DNA of 58,860 bases from Bacteroidales bacterium. GTDB taxonomy: Bacteria > Bacteroidota > Bacteroidia > Bacteroidales > UBA932. Below, in pieces: positions 14,193 through 23,181 of the stretch (the stretch's first letter is position 1; the number at the start of each line of letters is the position of its first letter). The stretch spans positions 1-58,860 of the forward strand of contig JAFUVU010000055.1 in assembly GCA_017477465.1 (NCBI GenBank), written 5' to 3'. The notes beneath the pieces were generated by a model, which searched no databases, was not told the DNA's origin, and saw nothing but the letters and a program-made list of their open reading frames with translations. The translations under genes were made by a program, and so were the position numbers.

Positions 14193-15655
14193 TGGTATCG
14201 TTTATTATCAGTATTGCGGCACTCATCCTGGGCTACATTTTTTATGGAGCCTTCGTGGACCGCGTCTTCGCTCCGGACGCCTCCCGCATTACGCCGGCAA
14301 TAAGCAAGGCCGACGGGGTGGACTTCATAGCCATGCCCACCTGGAAGGTTTATATGATCCAGTTCCTCAATATTGCGGGGACGGGTCCTATCTTCGGTGC
14401 CATAATGGGGGCCAAGTTCGGCCCTGCAAGCTATCTGTGGATTGTTCTGGGCTGCATCTTTGCCGGTGCGGTGCATGATTACATGTGCGGGATGCTGTCG
14501 GTCCGTCATGACGGGGCCGGCTTCCCGGAACTGGTAGGCGATTACCTTGGCCAGCGCACAAAGAAGGTCATGCTGGTGTTCTCCATCGTGCTTCTGCTGC
14601 TGGTGGGCACTGTTTTCGTTTACAGCCCCGCCCTTATCCTTGGCGATATTGCAGGCGACGGCAGCCGCGGCTCAATCATGCTCTGGGTCGGCATAATCTT
14701 CATCTACTACGTAGTGGCTACTTTGCTGCCGATTGACAAGCTTATCGGCAAGGTGTATCCGCTGTTCGCTTTTGCGCTGCTGTTCATGGCCGCGGCGCTT
14801 ATGGTATGCCTGTTCATCAAGTGGCCTTCCCTTCCGGAGCTTTGGGACGGTCTCGGCGGCTGGTCGGATAAGGTCGGCCTAAAGGATCAGCCTATTTTCC
14901 CTTGCCTTTTCATCACCATTGCCTGCGGCGCGATTTCCGGCTTCCACGCCACTCAGAGCCCGCTTATGGCACGTTGCATACGGAACGAAAAGCTCGGTCG
15001 GCCCGTATTTTACGGCTCCATGATAACCGAGGGTCTGGTCGCGCTCATATGGGCGGCGGTGTCCTCGTGGTTCTTCTTTGACGGAGGAGCGGCTGAGGTG
15101 GGTTCGGATTTATCGGCCGCAGCGCCTACAGTGGTTACTAAGGTTTCGGAGAACTGGCTAGGCATGCTGGGCGGCATCCTGGCTATCCTCGGAGTTGTTG
15201 CGGCGCCCATCACTTCCGGCGACACAGCCTTCCGCAGCGCCCGCCTCATTATTTCCGACTTTCTGCACATGGAGCAGAAGCAGCTGGGCCGCAGGCTGGT
15301 TATCGCTCTGCCTCTGTTCGCGGCAAGCGCACTCCTCCTTTGGTACAACATTGCCGATGCCAACGGCTTCAACACAATCTGGCGCTACTTCGGCTGGAGC
15401 AACCAGACCCTGGCCGCTTTTATGCTTTGGACCGCGACCGTGTATCTGGACAAGCGCTTCAGGGGTAGCAATCGGCCCTATTACCTTATCACTTTGATTC
15501 CGTCGCTGTTTATGACGGCGGTCTGCGTCACCTTCATCCTGGTCGATAAAACCGGCTTCCGCGTCCCCCAGACCCTTGCCCCTGCCATCGGCCTTGCCAG
15601 CTTTGCCCTTGCCGCTGTGCTGTTTTACCTGTGGCACGCAAAGTCCTCAAAATGA
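14192..15655 (+). CDS. cstA: CstA family carbon starvation / peptide transporter
   Basis: 487 residues with about thirteen membrane segments. Family signatures visible are GVDFIAMPTWKVYMIQFLNI, GTGPIFGAIMGAKFGP, GAVHDYMCGMLSVRHDG and SGFHATQSPLMARC. It is the shorter CstA form; E. coli CstA/BtsT is about 200 residues longer. CstA proteins import peptides or pyruvate across the inner membrane. A hairpin without T-run (15666-15700) follows the stop. Confidence 0.9.
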   Translation: MVSFIISIAALILGYIFYGAFVDRVFAPDASRITPAISKADGVDFIAMPTWKVYMIQFLNIAGTGPIFGAIMGAKFGPASYLWIVLGCIFAGAVHDYMCGMLSVRHDGAGFPELVGDYLGQRTKKVMLVFSIVLLLLVGTVFVYSPALILGDIAGDGSRGSIMLWVGIIFIYYVVATLLPIDKLIGKVYPLFAFALLFMAAALMVCLFIKWPSLPELWDGLGGWSDKVGLKDQPIFPCLFITIACGAISGFHATQSPLMARCIRNEKLGRPVFYGSMITEGLVALIWAAVSSWFFFDGGAAEVGSDLSAAAPTVVTKVSENWLGMLGGILAILGVVAAPITSGDTAFRSARLIISDFLHMEQKQLGRRLVIALPLFAASALLLWYNIADANGFNTIWRYFGWSNQTLAAFMLWTATVYLDKRFRGSNRPYYLITLIPSLFMTAVCVTFILVDKTGFRVPQTLAPAIGLASFALAAVLFYLWHAKSSK

Positions 15656-15665
15656 ACCACTTCCA

Positions 15666-15700
15666 GAAATCAAGTGTGACTTTTTGCCGCACTTGATTTC
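15666..15700. repeat. 11-bp-arm hairpin between cstA and the HerA-like gene
   Basis: GAAATCAAGTG (15666-15676) pairs perfectly with CACTTGATTTC (15690-15700). No T-run follows, so it is either a REP-like element or a factor-assisted terminator for cstA. Confidence 0.65.
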
Positions 15701-15721
15701 AGCAAAGCATTGATTATTAAT

Positions 15722-15729
15722 TAGTTTTG
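15722..15729 (+). promoter_or_regulatory. -7 box of the HerA-like gene
   Basis: TAGTTTTG ends 10 bp before the ATG at 15740, implying a very short 5' leader. Confidence 0.5.
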
Positions 15730-15739
15730 TGTCACGAAT

Positions 15740-17377
15740 ATGTTAGACAAAGAAAGAGGGCTGTATGTAGCCCATAGCGAAAACGGGCCCATCTCCCTTC
15801 AGGGGAAGATGCTGTGCCGACATGGCCTTATCGCCGGCGCCACCGGTACCGGTAAAACCGTCACTCTGCAGGTGATGGCGGAGACTTTCTGCCAAGCCGG
15901 CATCCCTTGCTTCATGGCCGATATGAAAGGCGACCTGAGCGGCATCTCGCAGACAGGCAAGCTCTCCGGCTTCATCGAGAAACGCCTGCCTGAGTTCGGC
16001 ATCAGCGATCCCCAGTTCCAGCCTTGCCCGGTGCGCTTTTTCGATGTCTATGGCGAGCAGGGTCATCCCATGCGCTCCACCATCTCCCGCATGGGCCCCG
16101 AAATGCTCGGCCGTCTGATGGACCTGAACGAGACACAGACCGGCGTTCTCAACATCGTCTTCAAAATTGCCGATGACAACGGCCTCCTCCTCATCGACCT
16201 CAAGGACCTCCGCGCCATGCTCAACTTCGTGGGTCAGAACGCTGCGGAATATACCACCCAGTATGGCAATGTGACATCGGCCTCGGTGGGCGCTATTCAG
16301 AGGGCGCTGCTTGCTCTGGAGAATCAGGGTGCCGACAAGTTCTTCGGCGAGCCCGACTTCGACATCTACGACCTCCTTCAGTGCGAAGGCGGCAAGGGCA
16401 TCATGAATGTGCTTGCGGCCGACCGTCTGATGCTTCAGCCCAAGCTTTATTCCACCTTCCTGCTGTGGCTGCTGTCGGAACTCTATGCCACCCTGCCTGA
16501 AGTGGGCGAGACCGACCTTCCCAAGCTTGTCTTCTTCTTCGACGAGGCCCACATGCTCTTCGAAGGCACCTCCAAGGCCCTCACCGACAAGATCGAGCAG
16601 GTTATCCGCCTCATCCGTTCAAAGGGCGTCGGCATTTATTTCATCACTCAGAGTCCTACCGACATCCCTTCCAACATCCTCGGCCAGCTGGGCAACCGCG
16701 TGCAGCATGCCCTCCGTGCCTACAGCCCTCAGGACCAGAAGGCAGTGAAAGTGGCTGCCGATACCTTCCGCGCCAACCCCGCCTTCAAGACTTACGATAC
16801 TCTTCTTGAACTCGGCACCGGCGAGGCTCTGGTCTCCTTCCTTGACGAAAAAGGCACTCCCGCAATCGTGGAGCGCGCAAAGATCCTCTTCCCTCTCAGC
16901 CAGATAGGCGCCATTACAGAAGATCAGCGTGCCGATCTTATCAAGCGCAGCCGCCTCTACGGCCGTTACGACCATCCCGTTGACCGTGAAAGCGCGTACG
17001 AGATTATTACCGCTGCAACTGCCGAGGCCGAGCGTCAGAAAGCGGAGATGGAAGCCGCTGAAGAAGCCGAAAGGCAGGCCGCCATCGAAGCCAAAGAAGC
17101 CGCCAGGGCTGCAAAGGAGCAGGAAAAGCTTGAGAAAGAGCAGGCCAAGAAAGCCAAGAACAGCATCGCCTCCAAGGTGCTCAAATCCATCATTACCGCC
17201 GTTACCGGCGTGGCTGCAGCAGCTGCCGCCGATGCTGTCACCGGCAAAGTGACCGGCACCAAGAAGAAGAGTTCGACTTCCACCACCAAGAAAGCTGTTA
17301 CCAAAGCCACCAAGAGCGCAACAACCACTCTTACCAGAGAGCTTACCCGCAGCATCCTTGGTAATCTGATAAAATAA
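15740..17377 (+). CDS. HerA-like helicase / DUF853 ATPase
   Basis: 545 residues. Walker A GATGTGKT at about residue 36, Walker B LVFFFDEAHMLF near 267, and IYFITQSPTDIP as sensor region fit the DUF853 (YjgR) HerA-like ATPases, hexameric DNA-translocating motors of uncertain task. The last ~120 residues are an Ala/Lys/Glu-rich coiled coil (AEAERQKAEMEAAEEAER) followed by a Ser/Thr/Lys tail (KKKSSTSTTKKAVTKA), as is usual for the family. No HerA nuclease partner (NurA or Sir2) is adjacent. Confidence 0.9.
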   Translation: MLDKERGLYVAHSENGPISLQGKMLCRHGLIAGATGTGKTVTLQVMAETFCQAGIPCFMADMKGDLSGISQTGKLSGFIEKRLPEFGISDPQFQPCPVRFFDVYGEQGHPMRSTISRMGPEMLGRLMDLNETQTGVLNIVFKIADDNGLLLIDLKDLRAMLNFVGQNAAEYTTQYGNVTSASVGAIQRALLALENQGADKFFGEPDFDIYDLLQCEGGKGIMNVLAADRLMLQPKLYSTFLLWLLSELYATLPEVGETDLPKLVFFFDEAHMLFEGTSKALTDKIEQVIRLIRSKGVGIYFITQSPTDIPSNILGQLGNRVQHALRAYSPQDQKAVKVAADTFRANPAFKTYDTLLELGTGEALVSFLDEKGTPAIVERAKILFPLSQIGAITEDQRADLIKRSRLYGRYDHPVDRESAYEIITAATAEAERQKAEMEAAEEAERQAAIEAKEAARAAKEQEKLEKEQAKKAKNSIASKVLKSIITAVTGVAAAAAADAVTGKVTGTKKKSSTSTTKKAVTKATKSATTTLTRELTRSILGNLIK

Positions 17378-17396
17378 GTTTAGCTGCACTTCCCAA

Positions 17397-17498
17397 GTGC
17401 ACTAAACCTGCCACCCACTGTCCCGTTTACTTCAAAAACGCCCTGTTTTTGCACTAAACGGGACATTCTTATGCACGTTTAGTGCGGTACGGGGCTTT
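17397..17498. repeat. Left ~100-bp inverted repeat flanking the CoA-transferase gene
   Basis: This 102-bp segment is the inverted counterpart of 18897-18997. The gene-proximal 28 bases (atgcacgtttagtgcggt... to gggcttt) and the distal 16 bases are identical between the arms; overall identity is about 80% by eye. Inside, GCACTAAAC recurs 52 bp apart (17399, 17451), and TGTCCCGTTTA pairs with TAAACGGGACA, so each arm can also fold on itself. Confidence 0.85.
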
Positions 17499-17605
17499 CG
17501 CGCAAGCTTTAAAGGGGGCATTAATAATATTTGCTTAACGGAATGCGCCGGGCTGCATATATTGAGAAATCTTAACTGCGAGAATCAAGATACAGGATTT
17601 TGTGC

Positions 17606-17613
17606 TATATTTG
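17606..17613 (+). promoter_or_regulatory. -7 box of the CoA-transferase gene
   Basis: TATATTTG ends 8 bp before the ATG at 17622; the transcript would be nearly leaderless. It lies inside the inverted-repeat frame, so gene and promoter form one unit. Confidence 0.55.
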
Positions 17614-17621
17614 TTCTGCGA

Positions 17622-18893
17622 ATGAGCCAGATCCATTTCATAGGGGCCGATGAAGCCGTGCGGGCTGTCCGCAGTGGCGACCACGTTCATCTTTCCAGCA
17701 TAGCCAGCGTACCTCATATTCTTATTGAGGCGCTCTGTCGCAGGGCCGATGAACTTACGGATATCCATTTCCATCATTTCCACACAGAAGGCCCGGCGCC
17801 ATACGGTTCAGCGCAGTACAGGCATTCATTCTTTGACCAGGGTTTCTTCGTGGGACCTAATCTGAGGGCATCTGTTCAGGCTGGGGTGGCAGACTATCTG
17901 CCGGTAAATCTGTATGAGACTCAGGCCATGTACCGCAATGGCGCCCTGCGCTGTGACGTTGCAATGGTCCAAGTATCTGAGCCTGTGGACGGTATGGTGT
18001 CTCTTGGAACATCTGTCGATTGTTCCGTAGCCGCACTTGAAGTTGCAAGAGAGCGAATAGCGGTTGTCAATTCTGCCGTCCCGTTCTCCTACGGAAACCT
18101 TATACCGGTGGAGCGTTTTACCGCTCTGGTTCAGGACAATAGGCCGCTCGTCACCGCTCTGTATTCTCAGCCGTCGGACACTGATTTTGCAATCGGCGCA
18201 AATTGTGCCAATCTTATCCCCGACGGGGCTTGCCTGCAAATGGGCATCGGCTCAATGCCAAATGCGATCTGTGCCGGTTTGAAAGGGCACAAACACCTGG
18301 GGCTGCATACCGAAATGTTCTCTGACGGTGCCCTGCAGCTTATCAAATCCGGCGTTATTGACGGATCGGCCAAAGCTATTGACAGAGGGCAGGTTGTAGC
18401 TTCATTCCTCCTTGGCTCAGAGGAAGTTTACAAATTCATCGACCACAATCCTGCGGTGCAGATGAGAGACATCGCCTATACCAACGACCCTCGCATCATA
18501 GCGCAGAATCCTGGCATGGTGTCCATTAACTCTGCAATAGAGATAGACCTCACAGGCCAGGTGTGCGCGGACTCAATAGGCGAACGCATCTATTCGGGAA
18601 CCGGAGGACAGCTTGACTTTGTCCGCGGTGCAAAGCTCTCCCGTGGGGGAAAAGCCATCATCGCCATGGCTTCACGCACATCTCACGGCAATGCCAAAAT
18701 AGTTCCCGTTCTGCATCCCGGCGCTGGCGTCGTCACCCCCAGGGCCGATATCCAGTGGGTAGTCACCGAATTCGGCGCCGTTAATCTCTACGGCAAGTCC
18801 CTGCAGGAAAGGGCTAAACTTCTCATTTCCATTGCCCACCCGGACGACCGCGAGTCCCTGGAGCGCGCCGCCTTCAATCGCTTCGGACGTTAA
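17622..18893 (+). CDS. Acetyl-CoA hydrolase/transferase family protein
   Basis: 423 residues from ATG at 17622 (the frame is open to 17562, but the -7 box excludes that part). Family hallmarks: LPVNLYETQAMYRNG, the FGAVNLYGKSLQERAKLLI region, and GTGGQLDFVRGAKLSRGG. Members exchange CoA between acetyl-CoA and other acids (4-hydroxybutyrate, butyrate, succinate) or hydrolyse acetyl-CoA, typically through a glutamyl-CoA intermediate; substrate cannot be decided here. The gene stands alone with its own promoter and is framed by ~100-bp inverted repeats, which suggests possible movement as a cassette. Confidence 0.9.
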   Translation: MSQIHFIGADEAVRAVRSGDHVHLSSIASVPHILIEALCRRADELTDIHFHHFHTEGPAPYGSAQYRHSFFDQGFFVGPNLRASVQAGVADYLPVNLYETQAMYRNGALRCDVAMVQVSEPVDGMVSLGTSVDCSVAALEVARERIAVVNSAVPFSYGNLIPVERFTALVQDNRPLVTALYSQPSDTDFAIGANCANLIPDGACLQMGIGSMPNAICAGLKGHKHLGLHTEMFSDGALQLIKSGVIDGSAKAIDRGQVVASFLLGSEEVYKFIDHNPAVQMRDIAYTNDPRIIAQNPGMVSINSAIEIDLTGQVCADSIGERIYSGTGGQLDFVRGAKLSRGGKAIIAMASRTSHGNAKIVPVLHPGAGVVTPRADIQWVVTEFGAVNLYGKSLQERAKLLISIAHPDDRESLERAAFNRFGR

Positions 18894-18896
18894 TCC

Positions 18897-18997
18897 AAAG
18901 CCCCGTACCGCACTAAACGTGCATTGGAATGTTACGTTTAGCGCAAAAACAGCCCTTTTTGCACTAAACGGGACAATAAGCGGCAGGTTTAGTGCAC
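18897..18997. repeat. Right ~100-bp inverted repeat flanking the CoA-transferase gene
   Basis: Inverted counterpart of 17397-17498; it starts 4 bp after the CoA-transferase stop codon. GCACTAAAC recurs at 18910 and 18961. The remainder up to the mazG promoter (18998-19102) shows a G-run (GGGGGCCGGGGGGGG region) and no gene. Confidence 0.85.
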
Positions 18998-19102
18998 TAG
19001 TCCTTTAATGATTTAGGTTGACGCGGGTTAATTGCCAAACTTATTGAACAGATTTGAGAGGGAGCAGTGGGGGCCGGGGGGGGAAGATAGCGTAAATTGT
19101 TG

Positions 19103-19110
19103 TATCTTTG
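19103..19110 (+). promoter_or_regulatory. -7 box of mazG
   Basis: TATCTTTG, 20 bp before the ATG at 19131; exact Bacteroidetes consensus. Confidence 0.7.
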
Positions 19111-19130
19111 CAGGGCAAAAACAGTAAGAT

Positions 19131-19910
19131 ATGCACACAAGGGAAGAGAAACTGGCCGCATTCGGACGGCTCCTGGATATTATGGATACTCTCAGGGAAA
19201 AATGCCCCTGGAATGCCGCGCAGACTATGGACTCCATCCGCCCGATGACGGAGGAGGAAGTATATGAACTCTGCGACACCATCCTGGAGGGGGACCGCAC
19301 GGGCACTGCCAAAGAAATAGGCGACCTGCTTTACCACATGGTCTTTTATGCACGCATCGCCCAGGAGGAAGGCAGCTTCGATATAGCCGACAGCCTCAAT
19401 AAAATCTGCGACAAGATGGTCTTCCGCCACCCGCATGTGTTCGGCCCGGATGCCGGGAAACCGACATCGGCCAAAGAAATTGCCGATACTTGGGAGTTGG
19501 TGAAGGCCAAGGAGAAGGGCGGCAACAAAACGGTGATGGGCGGCATTCCAAAAGCGATGCCGGCAATCCTGAAGGCCCTCTCCATGCAGGAAAAGGCCCG
19601 CGGCTGCGGCTTCGACTGGGAGAAGAAGGAGGACGTCTGGGAAAAAGTGGCCGAAGAGTACAAGGAAGTGTCGGAAGCACCTGCAGAAGAGCTGGAAGGC
19701 GAATTCGGCGACCTGCTCTTCGCCGTCATCAACGCCTCACGCCTCTATGGAGTTGACCCGGAGGCCGCACTCAACCGCAGCTGCGAAAAGTTCCGCCGCC
19801 GCTTCACTTACGTGGAGCAAGAGACCATCCGCAAAGGCCGACGCCTTCAGGATATGACCCTTCAGGAGATGGATACCCTGTGGGACGAGGCCAAAGCTAA
19901 GGGAATGTAG
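19131..19910 (+). CDS. mazG: Nucleoside triphosphate pyrophosphohydrolase MazG
   Basis: 259 residues. EKCPWNAAQTMDSIRPMTEE followed by EVYELCDTI and KEIGDLLYHMVFYA is the MazG N-domain with its Mg2+-binding acidic residues; KVAEEYKEVSEA and EGEFGDLLFAVINASR are the second, catalytically active MazG domain. It hydrolyses (d)NTPs to NMP and pyrophosphate, clearing damaged nucleotides or lowering ppGpp. Length is close to E. coli MazG (263). Its own promoter and a second one before prfA make it a separate unit. Confidence 0.94.
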   Translation: MHTREEKLAAFGRLLDIMDTLREKCPWNAAQTMDSIRPMTEEEVYELCDTILEGDRTGTAKEIGDLLYHMVFYARIAQEEGSFDIADSLNKICDKMVFRHPHVFGPDAGKPTSAKEIADTWELVKAKEKGGNKTVMGGIPKAMPAILKALSMQEKARGCGFDWEKKEDVWEKVAEEYKEVSEAPAEELEGEFGDLLFAVINASRLYGVDPEAALNRSCEKFRRRFTYVEQETIRKGRRLQDMTLQEMDTLWDEAKAKGM

Positions 19911-19921
19911 CGGATTTTTAT

Positions 19922-19929
19922 TATCTTTG
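19922..19929 (+). promoter_or_regulatory. -7 box of prfA-queF
   Basis: TATCTTTG, 19 bp before the ATG at 19949. Confidence 0.7.
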
Positions 19930-19948
19930 CAGTTCGAATTAATTTTAT

Positions 19949-21046
19949 ATGGCAGAAAATACGCTATTGGAGAAGGTACTAAGCCTTCAGGACAAATACA
20001 AGAAGCTGGAACAGCAACTGGCCGATCCCGAAGTAATCGCGGACATGAAGAAGTTCGTCCAGCTCAACAAGGACTACAAAGAACTGCAGCCCATCATCGC
20101 TGCCGGCCTCGAATATAAAAGGCTGGTGGACGAGCTCGCACAGGCCAAGGACATCCTCATGAACGAAAAAGACGAGGACCTGAAAGAAATGGCCAGGGAA
20201 GAAGTGGCCGATATCGAGCCCAAACTTCCCGAAATGGAGCAGAACATCAAGCTTCTCCTGATCCCGGCCGATCCGGACGACAGCAAAAACGCCATGGTGG
20301 AAATCCGCGGCGGCACCGGCGGCGACGAAGCAGCCATCTTCGCCGGCGACCTTTTCCGCATGTACCAACATTTTGCCGAGCGTCGCGGCTGGAAGCTGGA
20401 AGTCACAGACCAGGCTCCCGGCACATCGGGCGGTTACAAGCAGATAGTCTTCAAACTTTCAAGCTCGACGGACGGTGTCTATGGCGTAATGAAATATGAA
20501 TCAGGCGTTCACCGCGTGCAGCGCGTCCCGCAGACCGAAACCCAGGGCCGCATCCAGACATCGGCAGCCTCTGTAGCCGTTTTCCCGGAAGCAGGCGAAT
20601 TCGACATAGAACTCAATCCGGCCGATATCCGTAAAGACCTCTTCTGCGCATCGGGCCCCGGCGGACAGGGCGTGAATACAACCTACAGCGCCGTCCGTCT
20701 CACCCACATCCCTTCGGGAATCGTCGTCCAGTGCCAGGAAGAGCGTTCCCAGCTAAAGAACTTGGACCGAGCAATGGAAGAGCTCCGTACCCGCCTGTAC
20801 AACATGGAGCACCAGAAATACCTGGACGGCATCGCCGCCAAGCGTAAAACCATGGTTTCAACCGGCGACCGCAGCGCAAAAATCCGCACCTACAACTACC
20901 CTCAGGGCCGTGTGACCGACCATCGCATAGGCTGGAGCATGTACAACCTGCCCGTATTCATGGACGGCGACATCCAGGAATGCATCGACCAGCTGCAGAT
21001 CGCGGAAAACGCAGAACGTCTGAAAGAAGCCGGAGAGGAGGAATAA
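19949..21046 (+). CDS. prfA: Peptide chain release factor 1
   Basis: 365 residues. GPGGQGVN holds the GGQ motif that triggers peptidyl-tRNA hydrolysis. [17 protein letters not shown] carries the PxT codon-reading motif (here PQT) that marks RF1, which reads UAA and UAG, rather than RF2 (SPF). [19 protein letters not shown] is the domain 2 signature. queF follows 3 bp later in the same transcript. Confidence 0.96.
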   Translation: MAENTLLEKVLSLQDKYKKLEQQLADPEVIADMKKFVQLNKDYKELQPIIAAGLEYKRLVDELAQAKDILMNEKDEDLKEMAREEVADIEPKLPEMEQNIKLLLIPADPDDSKNAMVEIRGGTGGDEAAIFAGDLFRMYQHFAERRGWKLEVTDQAPGTSGGYKQIVFKLSSSTDGVYGVMKYESGVHRVQRVPQTETQGRIQTSAASVAVFPEAGEFDIELNPADIRKDLFCASGPGGQGVNTTYSAVRLTHIPSGIVVQCQEERSQLKNLDRAMEELRTRLYNMEHQKYLDGIAAKRKTMVSTGDRSAKIRTYNYPQGRVTDHRIGWSMYNLPVFMDGDIQECIDQLQIAENAERLKEAGEEE

Positions 21047-21049
21047 GCC

Positions 21050-21505
21050 ATGTCAAGAAATCCCGACGAACTCAAAGCCCTTGGCCGTGCCACGGTGTAC
21101 AGCCAGAAATATGCCCCCGAAGTGCTTGAAACCTTTGAAAACAAGCATCAGGAAAACGATTATTGGGTTAGGTTCAACTGCCCGGAATTCACAACCCTCT
21201 GCCCCATCACAGGCCAGCCGGACTTTGCCGAAATCCGCATAAGCTACGTTCCGGATGTGAAAATGGTGGAGTCAAAATCCCTGAAACTGTATCTTTTCAG
21301 CTTCCGCTCAAACGGCGACTTCCACGAAGACTGCGTGAACACTATAATGAAGGATCTCATTAAACTTATGGATCCCAAATACATAGAAGTCACCGGCCTC
21401 TTTACGCCACGCGGCGGCATCTCCATTTACCCTTACGCCAATTACGGCCGTCCTGGCACCAAATGGGAAAAACTGGCCTGGGACCGCATGGCAACCCACC
21501 AGTGA
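21050..21505 (+). CDS. queF: NADPH-dependent 7-cyano-7-deazaguanine reductase (preQ0 reductase)
   Basis: 151 residues, unimodular QueF of the tunnelling-fold superfamily. [14 protein letters not shown] contains the catalytic Cys that forms a thioimide with preQ0, and [15 protein letters not shown] is the NADPH-binding QueF motif; FHEDCVN carries the conserved His/Glu/Asp. It makes preQ1 for queuosine in tRNA. Its stop codon abuts the stop of fabZ on the other strand; no terminator is visible between the convergent genes. Confidence 0.95.
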   Translation: MSRNPDELKALGRATVYSQKYAPEVLETFENKHQENDYWVRFNCPEFTTLCPITGQPDFAEIRISYVPDVKMVESKSLKLYLFSFRSNGDFHEDCVNTIMKDLIKLMDPKYIEVTGLFTPRGGISIYPYANYGRPGTKWEKLAWDRMATHQ

Positions 21506-21925
21506 TTATTCTTTAGGCGTAAGCGCCAGGGTAATCTGAGCTTGAGCGCAGCGTTTGCCTGCAACTGAAAGTACAGCCTCACAGATGTAGAGGCTGCTTT
21601 TGTGTTCTACAAGAGTGGCGTTTATTTCACACAGATCGCCCGGATGAACAGTGCCGCGAAACTTCACGGCATCCAACCCCCTGTACAATATCAGATGGTC
21701 CTTGAAAGCCTCGATGAAAAGCGTAAAGCAGCTCTGGGCCATAATCTCGCAGAGAATGACGCCCGGAACTATAGGATTGCCGGGGAAGTGCCCGTGACAG
21801 TAGAAAGGATCTTCCGGAATGCGGTACGATGCGTGTGCAACGCCATCCGGCCCCAAGCAGGCGCTGTCCAGGAGCAGCATCGGCTCCCGGTGCGGCAGAA
21901 CGGCTTTTATTTCTTCGCGTGTCAT
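21506..21925 (-). CDS. fabZ: 3-hydroxyacyl-ACP dehydratase, FabZ-like
   Basis: 139 residues, hotdog fold. PHREPMLLLD and HGHFPGNPIVPGVILCEIMA carry the FabZ active site (His in GHFPGNP, Glu in the helix). It dehydrates 3-hydroxyacyl-ACP in fatty-acid elongation. It overlaps fabF by 4 bp at the end of a fabK-fabF-fabZ operon. Because lpxC in this window lacks the usual fused FabZ domain, this stand-alone copy may be the one serving lipid synthesis; a specialised role is also possible. Confidence 0.85.
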   Translation of the reverse strand: MTREEIKAVLPHREPMLLLDSACLGPDGVAHASYRIPEDPFYCHGHFPGNPIVPGVILCEIMAQSCFTLFIEAFKDHLILYRGLDAVKFRGTVHPGDLCEINATLVEHKSSLYICEAVLSVAGKRCAQAQITLALTPKE

Positions 21926-23181
21926 CCTTCGTAAGGTCTGAAAGCGATGCAGGCATTATGTCCGCCGAAACCGAATGAGTTGGAAAGGCCCAGCGTGAGT
22001 TTGGTTTTCACGGCCACGTTTGGCGTGTAGTCCAGGTCGCACTCAGGGTCGGGGGTGTCCAGGTTGATGGTGGGAGGGCAGATGCCGTCCCTCAGAGCGA
22101 GCAGCGTGGCAATTGCCTCTGCCGCACCTGCAGCGCCGAACATGTGGCCGGTCATGGACTTGGTGGACGAGATGTGTGCCTTGTAGGCGAAATCGCCCAG
22201 AGCTGCCTTGCAGGCCAGAGTTTCGGCAATGTCGTTTAGATGTGTGCCTGTGCCGTGGGCGTTGATGTAGAGATTGTCTTTTTCCGGGTCGAAGCCTGCT
22301 TCCAGAAGGGCATCCTTGATTGAGCGGGCCTGAGTGCTGGCATCCGGACGCGGCGCTGTGGCGTGGTATGCGTCGCAGGTGTTTCCGTAGCCGACAATTT
22401 CGCCGAAGATGGCGGCTCCGCGTGCAAGGGCGTGGTCAAGGGATTCCAGTACGAGAACCGCGGCACCGTCGCCCATTACGAATCCTTGCCGATTAAGGTT
22501 GAACGGCAGGGAAGAATACTTGGGATCCTGGGAGCGGGTGAGAGCCTTGGCATTGTAGAAACCGGCCACGCCGAGCGGGATGGAGGCATGCTCGCTGCCG
22601 CCGGCTATGATTGCATCGGCATAACCGTGACGGATTGCACGGCAAGCTTCGCCTATGCAGTGGGATGATGTGGCACAGGCAGTTACGATGTCCAGGCAGG
22701 GGCCCTTGGCCTGATGCTTGATGGCAATGTGCCCCGCAGCGATGTTGGAAATCATGGTGGCTATGAAAAGCGGAGAAATCCACTTGCCGCTGGGGTCCTC
22801 GATCATTTTCTTGGTCTCTCTGTACTGGACGTCAAAACCGCCGATGCCGGAGCCTACGTAAACGCCCAGGCGGAAAGGGTCGATGTTGGCGTTGTCGCCT
22901 TCGGTGCACAGACCGGCCTGTCGCATTGCCTGCCACGCGGCTGCCATTGCGTAAAGGGTGAAATTGTCCTGCTTACGGATGAAGGGCTTTTCCATGCCGA
23001 ACTGCTCGGCGTTGAAGTTTTTCACTTTGCCGGCGAAACTGACGGGCATGTCTTTGAATTCCTCCACATAGTCTATGCCGCAATAACCGTTGACGAGGTT
23101 TTTCCAGAATGTATCTACGTCTTGTCCCACGGACGAGATAACGCCCATACCGGTGACTACTACTCTCTTGGGATCCATCAT
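21922..23181 (-). CDS. fabF: Beta-ketoacyl-ACP synthase II
   Basis: 419 residues, thiolase fold. The Cys-His-His triad is present: Cys in TACATSSHCIG, His in NAHGTGTHLND and His in STKSMTGHMFGAAGAAE. GFGGHNACIAF closes the protein. It condenses malonyl-ACP with acyl-ACP. The ATG overlaps the fabK stop by one base (TAATG); a second ATG follows at once, so MDPKR is an alternative start. Confidence 0.93.
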   Translation of the reverse strand: MMDPKRVVVTGMGVISSVGQDVDTFWKNLVNGYCGIDYVEEFKDMPVSFAGKVKNFNAEQFGMEKPFIRKQDNFTLYAMAAAWQAMRQAGLCTEGDNANIDPFRLGVYVGSGIGGFDVQYRETKKMIEDPSGKWISPLFIATMISNIAAGHIAIKHQAKGPCLDIVTACATSSHCIGEACRAIRHGYADAIIAGGSEHASIPLGVAGFYNAKALTRSQDPKYSSLPFNLNRQGFVMGDGAAVLVLESLDHALARGAAIFGEIVGYGNTCDAYHATAPRPDASTQARSIKDALLEAGFDPEKDNLYINAHGTGTHLNDIAETLACKAALGDFAYKAHISSTKSMTGHMFGAAGAAEAIATLLALRDGICPPTINLDTPDPECDLDYTPNVAVKTKLTLGLSNSFGFGGHNACIAFRPYEG

